From the NCBI GenBank assembly GCA_944390935.1, contig CALXRU010000007.1, forward strand, positions 1 through 64,000: a DNA stretch of 64,000 nucleotides, in the 5' to 3' direction. The first letter of the stretch is position 1; every line of letters starts with the position of its first letter. The notes beneath the pieces were generated by a model. The model saw only the letters and a program-made list of their open reading frames with translations, made no database searches and had not been told where the DNA came from. Positions 26,134 to 34,206 of this stretch are shown piece after piece. This DNA comes from Acidaminococcaceae bacterium. GTDB taxonomy: Bacteria; Bacillota; Negativicutes; Acidaminococcales; Acidaminococcaceae. The position numbers were made by a program, and so were the translations under genes.

Positions 26134-27151
26134 ATCTTCCGCTATACATTTTTTCATAATACTTTTGGTATTCGCCGCTGATGATTTCCTGCCACCAGTC
26201 TTTATTAGCTAAATACCACTCAATCGTTTTGGCAATGCCGTCCTCAAACTTCGTCTGCGGCAACCAGCCAAGCTCGTTGTGTATCTTCGTCGGGTCGATG
26301 GCATAACGCCTGTCATGCCCCGGGCGGTCTTTCACAAAAGTTATCAAGTCTTTGCTTTTGCCCAGCGCTTTTAAAATAATCTTCACAACATCTAAATTGC
26401 TCTTTTCGTTGTGCCCGCCTACGTTATAAACTTCGCCCTCACGCCCATGGCGGATAATTAAATCAATAGCACTGCAATGGTCTTCCACATACAGCCAGTC
26501 ACGCACGTTGGCTCCGTCACCGTATACCGGCAAGGCTTTATCATGCAGGGCATTGATAATCATTAGCGGAATCAACTTCTCCGGGAAATGATACGGGCCA
26601 TAATTGTTACTGCAACGGGATATAGTCACAGGCAAACCATAAGTGCGGTGATATGCCAAAACCAATAAATCCGCACTTGCTTTAGAAGCAGAATACGGGC
26701 TGGAAGTATGCAGCGGCGTTGTTTCCGTAAAGAACAAATCCGGCCTGTCCAGCGGCAAATCACCGTAAACCTCGTCCGTACTTACCTGATGGTAACGCTT
26801 AATGCCATACTTGCGGCAGGCATCCATCAGTACGCCCGTACCAATAACATTTGTCTTTAAAAACAGCTCCGGCTCTAAAATGCTGCGGTCAACATGGCTC
26901 TCCGCCGCAAAGTTTACAACAACATCAGGCTTTTCCGCTTCAAACAGGCTGTAAACAAAATTACGGTCAGCAATATCGCCTTTAACAAACTTAAAGTTAG
27001 GCTGCTGCATTGCAGGTTTCAAGCTACTTAAATTGCCCGCATACGTCAGCTTATCCAAGCAAATAAATTCATCCTCCGGATGCTGCTTCAGTTCATAATA
27101 TATAAAATTACTGCCAATAAACCCGGCCCCGCCGGTGATGATGAGTTTCAT
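26132..27151 (-). CDS. rfbB: dTDP-glucose 4,6-dehydratase
   Basis: 339 aa extended short-chain dehydrogenase. It converts dTDP-glucose to dTDP-4-keto-6-deoxyglucose, the second step to dTDP-rhamnose. The motifs [10 protein letters not shown] (NAD binding), [31 protein letters not shown] (YxxxK catalytic pair) and [17 protein letters not shown] are present. The start is placed at the ATG at 27151 with GGAG upstream. It closes the polysaccharide locus, 9 kb away from its pathway partners rfbACD. Its GC content is closer to the flanking core genome than to the AT-rich genes before it. Confidence 0.95.
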   Translation of the reverse strand: MKLIITGGAGFIGSNFIYYELKQHPEDEFICLDKLTYAGNLSSLKPAMQQPNFKFVKGDIADRNFVYSLFEAEKPDVVVNFAAESHVDRSILEPELFLKTNVIGTGVLMDACRKYGIKRYHQVSTDEVYGDLPLDRPDLFFTETTPLHTSSPYSASKASADLLVLAYHRTYGLPVTISRCSNNYGPYHFPEKLIPLMIINALHDKALPVYGDGANVRDWLYVEDHCSAIDLIIRHGREGEVYNVGGHNEKSNLDVVKIILKALGKSKDLITFVKDRPGHDRRYAIDPTKIHNELGWLPQTKFEDGIAKTIEWYLANKDWWQEIISGEYQKYYEKMYSGR

Positions 27152-27222
27152 AATTTTTCTCCTTGCGTACAAAGTTATATGTTAATATAATACATTAAAA
27201 TTCCGAATACAATATATCAATT

Positions 27223-28410
27223 TTAATTTTTTATTTTTCGTACCAACCAATACACACCCGGAATATTTTTTATAACCTTTTTTATTCTAACCTTCAACGC
27301 AGGTTTTGTATATTTTTCTATCAATTCACATATATTATATGGTTTATTTTTAAAATCCCGAAAAAATTCTGTACGATGTTTTGACGGTATAGCTGGATAA
27401 ACCATAGCTAGATTATATTGAACTGCATTACAAAAAGGTACTTTCTTTTTCAGTGCATTAAGCTGTTGTACCAGTTTTCTACCCTTTTCTGAATGCGCAA
27501 AAAGAAGCGATGTGCCTTTCTCATCATACATTTCAGGCATCACGTTTTTGACACCCCAAAAATCAGCCAAGGTAATATCTACTGGTCGATTCTTACGACA
27601 AAATTGACAATGGTAACATGAAGGCCGTAAATACAAATTATGCAGAAATCCTCTTAGATAAAGATCTTCATTCAGATCTGCAGCCAGGTATTTGTTATCA
27701 TTCTTTAATAAGAATGATAACAAATACCTTTCCCAGGAAAGGTTTTTGTTACGAAACGAAATCCTTCGGATTTCGTTTAAATCTCCTACTCTTTCTTTTA
27801 AATATTCTCGCCATACAGCAGGTGAAGGAACACCATGACAAATAAAATCCACAACAGTTAAATTATTATATTCTTTTTTAAGAAAATTTTTCAAGCCTAT
27901 TGTTTGACATGGTGTTCCAACAAAAAGTACTTCCCGCCCTCTTTCTAATTCCGCTTTTGCTTTTTTATAACTATCACCTATTCTGCTTTGAAGATATTTG
28001 GATGCTCGTAATTTATCAAGGTCTTCAACTTTTTCAACAAATGTATGATAAACTTCCCATTTCTCATCAAAAGCCGCACCAAAAACAATACCATTTTCCC
28101 GAAGCACGTCTTCTGCCACAAGAGACATAACCCCCCCGGACGAACTCTGTTCTCGGCTAGTAAGATCATTACTGATAACCGCCCAGCTCTCCGGCTCTCG
28201 TTCCTCCGAAGTCTGAACTTGATGTAAACCAGGACAGGTAACTTCACAAGCGCCACATTGAATACATTTTTCTGTATCAACCTGCGGATAACGAAACCCT
28301 TCCATATCTTCTTGCATTATAATTGCCGAAACTGGACAAACAGAACAACAAGCGTAACATCCAACACAATTTGCATGATCTTCGGCAATCATTTTTTCTA
28401 TTGCAATCAT
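27223..28410 (-). CDS. Coenzyme F420 hydrogenase/dehydrogenase beta-subunit-like Fe-S protein
   Basis: 395 aa. The N-terminus carries two 4Fe-4S ferredoxin motifs (CVGCYACCSVCP and CIQCGACEVTCP, residues about 15-60). FrhB-type segments follow (SSGGVMSLVAEDVLRE; LFVGTPCQTIGLKNFL; VDFICHGVPSPAVW) and then RPSCYHCQFC. Such proteins recur in glycan clusters beside polysaccharide pyruvyl transferases, where their redox role is not established. F420 use itself is not implied. The ATG at 28410 has GGTAGGAT upstream. Its coding sequence contains an unusual run of perfect inverted repeats at 27662-27778. Confidence 0.88.
   Translation of the reverse strand: MIAIEKMIAEDHANCVGCYACCSVCPVSAIIMQEDMEGFRYPQVDTEKCIQCGACEVTCPGLHQVQTSEEREPESWAVISNDLTSREQSSSGGVMSLVAEDVLRENGIVFGAAFDEKWEVYHTFVEKVEDLDKLRASKYLQSRIGDSYKKAKAELERGREVLFVGTPCQTIGLKNFLKKEYNNLTVVDFICHGVPSPAVWREYLKERVGDLNEIRRISFRNKNLSWERYLLSFLLKNDNKYLAADLNEDLYLRGFLHNLYLRPSCYHCQFCRKNRPVDITLADFWGVKNVMPEMYDEKGTSLLFAHSEKGRKLVQQLNALKKKVPFCNAVQYNLAMVYPAIPSKHRTEFFRDFKNKPYNICELIEKYTKPALKVRIKKVIKNIPGVYWLVRKIKN
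27662..27778. repeat. Cluster of four perfect inverted repeats inside a coding sequence
   Basis: In 117 bases I read: AGATCT twice (27662-27667 and 27674-27679); a 20-bp perfect stem with a 4-base loop (27686-27705 with 27710-27729); CCTTTCC/GGAAAGG (27727-27733, 27736-27742); and an 11-bp stem AAACGAAATCC/GGATTTCGTTT (27754-27764, 27768-27778). All lie within the F420-dehydrogenase-beta-like gene without breaking its frame. Confidence 0.9.
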
Positions 28411-28425
28411 CTAATATCCTACCTT

Positions 28426-29940
28426 TCATGCTATCCGCAGAATTTTTCTGCCAACCCGTTTACACAAGCCCTTTTCATACTCATTCATACAAAACTTATA
28501 CATAATAAAAATATAAAAAAACGTATCTACAACACACAAAATCAAAAAATTACGCCAATTCAAAGATAATTGTAAAAAATATTCTATACCAAATCCAACA
28601 AAAAGTAGCAAAACAGATCCCTTCATTAATGGCAAAATGTTTTTCCAAAAAAACTTAATATCTAAATGAATTTTTTTGGCATAGTAGCAGTTCATAATAA
28701 AACCAGTCGATATGATCAATGCACCTGCTGTCGCAACAGCACATCCCAAACCATTCCAATATCTAGCCAGCGGAAAACTAGCTAAAAGAGCTATAAAGGC
28801 GCAAATTGAGTACACGGTCATCCTATAACGATTCAAATTCATAGCTTGCAGAATAGCAATCCCTACATTTTGCAACAGTGGTATCATTAGAGCTATCATC
28901 AGCAATACAACAATAGGATATGCTTCTATATAATTAGCTCCAGCCCACAGGTTGATAAACTGTCGACCCACTAAAAAAAACATAACAAAGATATAACCTA
29001 CTACCAAATATTGCAGTCGTCCAATCCTTGTCATTAACTGACTTAATTCTGAAACTTGAACCTTATTAGCCACCATCATAGTAACTTTAGGCAACATAAC
29101 CCCACTGATAGCTGTGGAAAAATTCATGTACATCATCATAAACTGCATGGCAATAGCATAAACTGCCACTTGTTTCGTCCCCGAAACAATTCCTAAAACA
29201 AATTGTCCTGATCCCCAATATATTTTATCCATAATAGCATTCAAAAAAATAAAGAAAGAATATACAGCAATTTCTTTTAAAAATACTGTTTCAAAATGTC
29301 CCCATAAAAAACGTACATGAAGATAATAAAAACAGTAAAAAGCATTAGCAAGCAAACAAGTAAAGTTCAATAAAGTTGATACAACTACCATCATTACTGA
29401 ACCATAACCCCAGTATAAAAAAGGCAACACTAAAAGAGGATTAATTATTACTCGAAGAATATTCGACACTCGAAGAAAAATAAATTTCTCATAGGCATTA
29501 AGTATTGAAGCAAAGATGCTCAGAGGAAAAGAAAAAGCAAAATTGCAAATCAGCAGTATCATCATAATTCTTGCTCGATGCATTTCTTCAAGATTAAGCG
29601 TTGCACCAAACAGATTATCAATATTGATGTATAAAACTGCTCCTATAGCTATACAAAATAGGCCTATAAGGGAATATACGCTAAAAAAAAGACCATTAAG
29701 TTCAGCCTCTCGCTGTGGAGTACCATCTACACGATTCTTTGCTGTATAACGAACGATAGTATTACCAAGCCCCATATCCAGCACACTGAGATATCCAACC
29801 ACTGAACCAATCAATGAATATAACCCGTATTCTGACTGTCCAAGCAGACGAAGCATAATAGGCGTATATACCAGACCAATAACCATATTTGCAATTATAT
29901 TTATATAAGAAAGGATTGCCCCCCAACGTCTTTGGTTCAT
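28426..29940 (-). CDS. wzx: Wzx-type polysaccharide flippase
   Basis: 504 aa, strongly hydrophobic with about 12-14 membrane segments. The N-terminus (LSYINIIANMVIGLVYTPIMLRLLGQSEYGLYSL) is characteristic of MOP-superfamily O-antigen/exopolysaccharide flippases, which move undecaprenyl-linked repeat units across the inner membrane. It lies next to a pyruvyltransferase-like gene and a Wzy-like polymerase. The base composition is AT-rich like its neighbours. The class is secure; the transported unit is unknown. Confidence 0.9.
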   Translation of the reverse strand: MNQRRWGAILSYINIIANMVIGLVYTPIMLRLLGQSEYGLYSLIGSVVGYLSVLDMGLGNTIVRYTAKNRVDGTPQREAELNGLFFSVYSLIGLFCIAIGAVLYINIDNLFGATLNLEEMHRARIMMILLICNFAFSFPLSIFASILNAYEKFIFLRVSNILRVIINPLLVLPFLYWGYGSVMMVVVSTLLNFTCLLANAFYCFYYLHVRFLWGHFETVFLKEIAVYSFFIFLNAIMDKIYWGSGQFVLGIVSGTKQVAVYAIAMQFMMMYMNFSTAISGVMLPKVTMMVANKVQVSELSQLMTRIGRLQYLVVGYIFVMFFLVGRQFINLWAGANYIEAYPIVVLLMIALMIPLLQNVGIAILQAMNLNRYRMTVYSICAFIALLASFPLARYWNGLGCAVATAGALIISTGFIMNCYYAKKIHLDIKFFWKNILPLMKGSVLLLFVGFGIEYFLQLSLNWRNFLILCVVDTFFYIFIMYKFCMNEYEKGLCKRVGRKILRIA

Positions 29941-29956
29941 ATTTTAATAATCCTTT

Positions 29957-31072
29957 CTATTTCATATTTGTATTAAATATTCGATTAAAATAATCAGTTG
30001 ACCGTTTTCGTTCTTTTTCCAGTACTCTGTCAACATTAGACCAATGCGGAGAATCTAACGGCATAGGAATTGTATAGCTGTTTTCCTTTGTTCCTCGCCT
30101 ATCCTCTAATTCAAAAAGTTTAAGAAGTGTATCAATACGCGAACCCATTTTTTCTGTTACATTACTTCCCAAACGGTTGCATACCACAAATGGTGTTTTA
30201 TATAAAATTGAAAAAACAGTCCCATGGAAAGAATCCGTATACATCAGACTTGCGTTTTTAATAGCCCAAAGGAACTCATCCACACCTGTCACATAGTGCT
30301 CATAAATATTCTCATCCAAAAGATTTACGAGCGGTAATCCTGCTTCTTCTGCCACCTTTTGAATAGTAGCGTTCGGTCTTTTACCCAAAAAATATGTAAG
30401 AATATACTTACCACCATGATACCAGGCAGGAACGCGGTTCACTTCATCCCATTCTTCCGGCGTAAGCAATAAAGTAGGATCCACATGTACTTCCGCATCA
30501 CGATTGGAAATTTCTTTTACCAAATCTGCCCCTGCCTGTTCACGAAGGGACAAAGAATGCATCCCAGAGAGTCCTTCTTTGTAAATAGAAATTTCATTTT
30601 CCGGAATAGATGGCGCAGAAATACTAGCTGCATAAGAAATGCGCTTCTCCAAAGGCGCAAACATAAGAAAATTTTCTTTTAAATATTTGTCGTCATTAAA
30701 GTATGGATTCCAAACCTGATCACTACCAGTAATGAAATAATCATACTCTTCCACTATATTCCGTAATTCTTTTACATCTTTTCGGAAATGAATATATCTG
30801 TCTGCCCAATCTCTAATCTTACCTTGCCTAACCATTTCAAGGCCGATGCTTCCGCTAAAAAAATCAGTTCGGAAATTTTTCCAGTTAATCAAATACTTTA
30901 TAGGCTGCTTCCAAGTCCATTTCCAATAGCTTTGAGGGAAAAAATTATCTTCAGTATGCCAAATTGTTTCCACTTTTGTCGCATACTTTAATAGAACTTG
31001 CTGCAAAGCATAGTTTTGCAATAAATTGCCATAATTAAAGTAACCTTCTAATGTAATTTTTCCTATCTTCAC
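29957..31072 (-). CDS. Polysaccharide pyruvyl transferase family protein
   Basis: 371 aa. Features of the CsaB/WcaK family: FNYGNLLQNYALQQVL at the N-terminus, FITGSDQVWNPYFND (about residue 115), YAASISAPSIPE, SLREQAGADLV, and the late MYTDSFHGTVFSILYKTPFVV (His/Ser motif, about residue 280). Members add ketal-linked pyruvate to sugars, though this subgroup is functionally diverse. It starts with GTG at 31072, with GGGAG upstream. Pairing with the Fe-S F420-dehydrogenase-beta-like protein two genes on is a recurrent arrangement in surface-glycan loci. Confidence 0.88.
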   Translation of the reverse strand: MKIGKITLEGYFNYGNLLQNYALQQVLLKYATKVETIWHTEDNFFPQSYWKWTWKQPIKYLINWKNFRTDFFSGSIGLEMVRQGKIRDWADRYIHFRKDVKELRNIVEEYDYFITGSDQVWNPYFNDDKYLKENFLMFAPLEKRISYAASISAPSIPENEISIYKEGLSGMHSLSLREQAGADLVKEISNRDAEVHVDPTLLLTPEEWDEVNRVPAWYHGGKYILTYFLGKRPNATIQKVAEEAGLPLVNLLDENIYEHYVTGVDEFLWAIKNASLMYTDSFHGTVFSILYKTPFVVCNRLGSNVTEKMGSRIDTLLKLFELEDRRGTKENSYTIPMPLDSPHWSNVDRVLEKERKRSTDYFNRIFNTNMK

Positions 31073-31082
31073 TTTTTACTCC

Positions 31083-32825
31083 CTATACAAGCATATACTG
31101 CTCACGTTTTCTTAAAGTTAACTCCACTACATAACTTACTCCAATCATAAGCCAATAACAATACGTAATATTGACTGTATTACCGAAACCAGTAATAGAT
31201 ATTCCTATATCAGCTAATGTTATAAATAAAACAGTATAGAAAATCTTTTCATCTTCTATTTTCTTAAACAATCTTCGCAAAAAGCAAACAATTACATAAC
31301 CCATAGGCAAGATAAAAAGAAAGAGTCCCAAAAAGCCAGCCTGCATAAATTGAGCTGTATACTCGCACATGAAAGGAGAAGCACTATTTAATAATCCTTT
31401 TTTTTCAAGTGGCTTTACAAAACGATTTTTGATCTCCCAATTCTGATCATTTTTAAAATAATCATACAAATATGCTGTATCCAATCCCATTCCCACACCC
31501 AATAGAGGTTGTTTTAAACCAATGTCAATATTAGCAAGGGTTACGCCAATCCGTACATGATTGCTACTAGCACGTTTTTTGGCTTTTTCTTTATCTACTA
31601 AAGATAATAATGAATCATCTATATAAGTTTTTATATTTGCTTTATTCACATCAACTACTGTTTCTTTATTCTGAATAATTTGTGTTTTTTTTGTATCTAA
31701 CGGTGCTTTTTCTTTAGTTTTTTTATGTAAAATTTCTGATTTTTTACTTACTAATAGCACTTTTTCTTGATGCTTACTCTGTAAAATTTCTATTTTCTTT
31801 GTAGCTAACGGTGTTCTTTCGCCAAGCTGAGCAGGTACTTGTAAATGATGTAGAAAATATATAGATCCTCCAAACGAAATGGCCGCACCTATAAATAAAC
31901 AAACAGTAGATATGAATAGCTTACGATTTTTCTTGAAAATAGCTGCTAACGCTAATAAGAAAAGTTCTCCCAAAAACAAAGCCGTGCCTGTTCTCGATTG
32001 ACCTAAATAAATTTCACAAGCCAAAAGCAAATAAAGCAATACTAGTCCAAACCGAGCCATTCTTTTTGATTCTGTTATTTTCCACCATAAAATAGGAAAT
32101 GCAAATGCCATATAGATAGCAAAATATGAAGCTTCCAAAAAAAGAGATCTGTTTCTTGCACCTAAAAACATAGGGAAAGTCGATGTTTCTGTATTACTAT
32201 GTAAAATCGGCCACATGACTGAAATAAAATTTTGCGCCCACATTTGCCCATTTTGATAGCACATATCCACTACACCATAGGCAGCAATTACAACTAAAAG
32301 TCCAATTGTAGCATTTTTTAAAAGTTGGATAGCCCGTGTCATCTGATCACGATACCAACAGAAAATCATATAAGCACCACCAAAAGTGTACAAAACATTT
32401 AAGATAATATTTTTAGCAAATTTCAACACGAGCCAGAATGATAATATTGTATTCTCTTCTACACTAAAACCTATCTTGTTCAAAAATTCTAATGCAGCAG
32501 CGAATTTAGCATTATTAATAGCCTGTCCATTATAAAACATATCCCAATAAGGATAGTTAATAAAGCCACATGTTAAAGAAATAAAAAGGATAGCCACATA
32601 GGTTATAATATACTTTTTAAACTTATGCCATTCGTAAAATGGTTTCCCAGACTTCCATTGACAATATAATGTATAAACAAATCCGATAAGCAATGGCCAT
32701 ATTACAAAATCGCGTGCAAAATCCCCACCAATAAACCCTGGCAGTGCAAAAATTTGGTTAGCAAGCTTTAACGGCGCTGATATTAAAATTAGTATGAATA
32801 ACGTATCAATAATTTTTCTATTCAT
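31083..32825 (-). CDS. wzy: O-antigen ligase/polymerase-like membrane protein (Wzy candidate)
   Basis: 580 aa with roughly ten or more hydrophobic segments and the O-antigen ligase/polymerase signature region (LFLEASYFAIYMAFAFPILWW and YLGQSRTGTALFLGE). A large hydrophilic loop at residues about 330-440 is expected outside the membrane; it contains three tandem 18-residue Lys-rich repeats. After the loop comes RIGVTLANIDIGLKQPLLGVGMG, the usual conserved post-loop segment. Start placed at the ATG at 32825 with GGAGG upstream. The product could polymerise repeat units (Wzy) or act as a ligase; the context of wzx and glycosyltransferases favours Wzy. Confidence 0.83.
   Translation of the reverse strand: MNRKIIDTLFILILISAPLKLANQIFALPGFIGGDFARDFVIWPLLIGFVYTLYCQWKSGKPFYEWHKFKKYIITYVAILFISLTCGFINYPYWDMFYNGQAINNAKFAAALEFLNKIGFSVEENTILSFWLVLKFAKNIILNVLYTFGGAYMIFCWYRDQMTRAIQLLKNATIGLLVVIAAYGVVDMCYQNGQMWAQNFISVMWPILHSNTETSTFPMFLGARNRSLFLEASYFAIYMAFAFPILWWKITESKRMARFGLVLLYLLLACEIYLGQSRTGTALFLGELFLLALAAIFKKNRKLFISTVCLFIGAAISFGGSIYFLHHLQVPAQLGERTPLATKKIEILQSKHQEKVLLVSKKSEILHKKTKEKAPLDTKKTQIIQNKETVVDVNKANIKTYIDDSLLSLVDKEKAKKRASSNHVRIGVTLANIDIGLKQPLLGVGMGLDTAYLYDYFKNDQNWEIKNRFVKPLEKKGLLNSASPFMCEYTAQFMQAGFLGLFLFILPMGYVIVCFLRRLFKKIEDEKIFYTVLFITLADIGISITGFGNTVNITYCYWLMIGVSYVVELTLRKREQYMLV
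31660..31820 (-). repeat. Three tandem 54-base (18-residue) repeats within wzy
   Basis: The unit runs TPLATKKIEILQSKHQEK, then VLLVSKKSEILHKKTKEK, then APLDTKKTQIIQNKETVV. At the DNA level, similar segments recur about every 54 bases (about 31797, 31743, 31689). The copies have diverged but keep a KK-x-x-I-[LI] core. Confidence 0.85.
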
Positions 32826-32866
32826 ACACAACCTCCAATTACATTCATGAATATTTAAATAAAATT

Positions 32867-34039
32867 TTATGAATGCAATACTTCTTCAAATTTATCTAAA
32901 CTTCTCTCCCAATTGAGTTGTTGCACATCCTTATTTCCATTTTCCGCTAAACGGATACGTTCTTCCGGATGCTCAAAAAGATAAGAAACATGCTCTACAA
33001 GTCCCTCAACATCACCAGGCGGTGAAAGCAGAACATTTTTCTTATCTTCTGCATATTCATGAACTCCACCATAATCACTAGATACATAAGCTGCGCCACA
33101 AGCCATTGCTTCTGCTCCAGTTAGTCCAAATGACTCAGCAATAGAAGGACAAAGATAAATGCTAGAATTGTTATAAATTTTTCTAAGCTGTACCTGCTGC
33201 GCATTATGGGTATACTGTATCCAAGTAGGTAACTCTGCTGGTCGTTCAGTCGCACCAAAAAGAAACGCTTCCAAATCTGGATAGATATCTTTAAGTTGCT
33301 GAAGCGCTTCGATGCCATATTTAGCTCCTTTATGCGGTGCAACATGATACAACATCGAAATAACATGATTTCTCCGTTTTCTAATAGGTATATCTAAATT
33401 AAACGCATTAAAATCAATACCATTGGGAATTAAAATACAATCGGCCCCAGCATTTTTTACTTTTTCTGCTAACCATTGTGCTACAACAATGTTTTTCATA
33501 CCCAAACGATATGTAGTTTCTACGCGTTCAGTTGGCCAGTCAGGTGTCCAGTTTTCAAAGCCTTGTATAAAGTATAATTTTTTACCTTTAGTTGCACTTA
33601 AACGAGATACAGATTCAGCTGTCCGTACTGCAGTAGCAATAACGACATCACTATCAGGAATTTCTTTATCACTAATGCCATCTTTCAACAAGATTTTTTT
33701 AACTTTTGGATTCAGTTTAAACCATGTAGGATAATGCATGATAAACAATGGATACAAAAAATTACGTTTTAAAAAAAGTGGAATATACTTTCTTTTAGCA
33801 TGAATCCCCTCGTGACAATCGAATGCTATTCTTACTTCGTACCCTCGCATAGTCAAGCGGTTTGCATATTCAAATACCATCTTCAATCCACCTGAAATCG
33901 TATGTGGTACATCTGGAAACACAAAAGTAATTTTATGTATATGTTTTTTTAGTTCAATCTGTTGTAATTCAGAATGAGTTAATTGATTCTTCATTTCTTG
34001 TATACTTACTTTAGAACATGTTTTTATTTCCGCCACCAT
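32867..34039 (-). CDS. Family 4-type glycosyltransferase
   Basis: 390 aa, GT-B fold. The N-terminal donor/acceptor domain has ITFVFPDVPHTISGGLKMVFEYANRL (about residue 36-60). The C-terminal nucleotide-sugar site has SIYLCPSIAESFGLTGAEAMACGAAYV, with the E-x7-E motif of GT4 retaining enzymes (about residues 305-330). It transfers a sugar onto the growing lipid-linked repeat unit in the cytoplasm; donor and linkage are unknown. The ATG at 34039 has GGAG upstream. A 167-base AT-rich gap separates it from the HAD-type gene before it. Confidence 0.88.
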   Translation of the reverse strand: MVAEIKTCSKVSIQEMKNQLTHSELQQIELKKHIHKITFVFPDVPHTISGGLKMVFEYANRLTMRGYEVRIAFDCHEGIHAKRKYIPLFLKRNFLYPLFIMHYPTWFKLNPKVKKILLKDGISDKEIPDSDVVIATAVRTAESVSRLSATKGKKLYFIQGFENWTPDWPTERVETTYRLGMKNIVVAQWLAEKVKNAGADCILIPNGIDFNAFNLDIPIRKRRNHVISMLYHVAPHKGAKYGIEALQQLKDIYPDLEAFLFGATERPAELPTWIQYTHNAQQVQLRKIYNNSSIYLCPSIAESFGLTGAEAMACGAAYVSSDYGGVHEYAEDKKNVLLSPPGDVEGLVEHVSYLFEHPEERIRLAENGNKDVQQLNWERSLDKFEEVLHS

Positions 34040-34206
34040 GCAAATTCTCCTTGTCTTATATATAACAGCAATATTCTACCTTAAATAAGAATAATTTTTT
34101 AGCCTTTCTTATTGAATAATAATTTAATACTTATATTGAAACAATAACTTTATTAATAAATATGGCAAGAAATAAACACATAAACCAATACTATTTTCTC
34201 ATTATG
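34040..34206. other. AT-rich intergenic spacer in the glycan locus
   Basis: 167 bases, very AT-rich. I see a possible hairpin (AATAAGAA...TTCTTATT around 34084-34113) but no clear T-tract in the minus direction, and no gene or convincing promoter. Confidence 0.4.

Noticed and set aside
31660-31820. A CRISPR array or intergenic repeat at the 54-base periodicity
   Set aside because: The repeats are in-frame coding copies within wzy, diverged, directly adjacent with no unique spacers.
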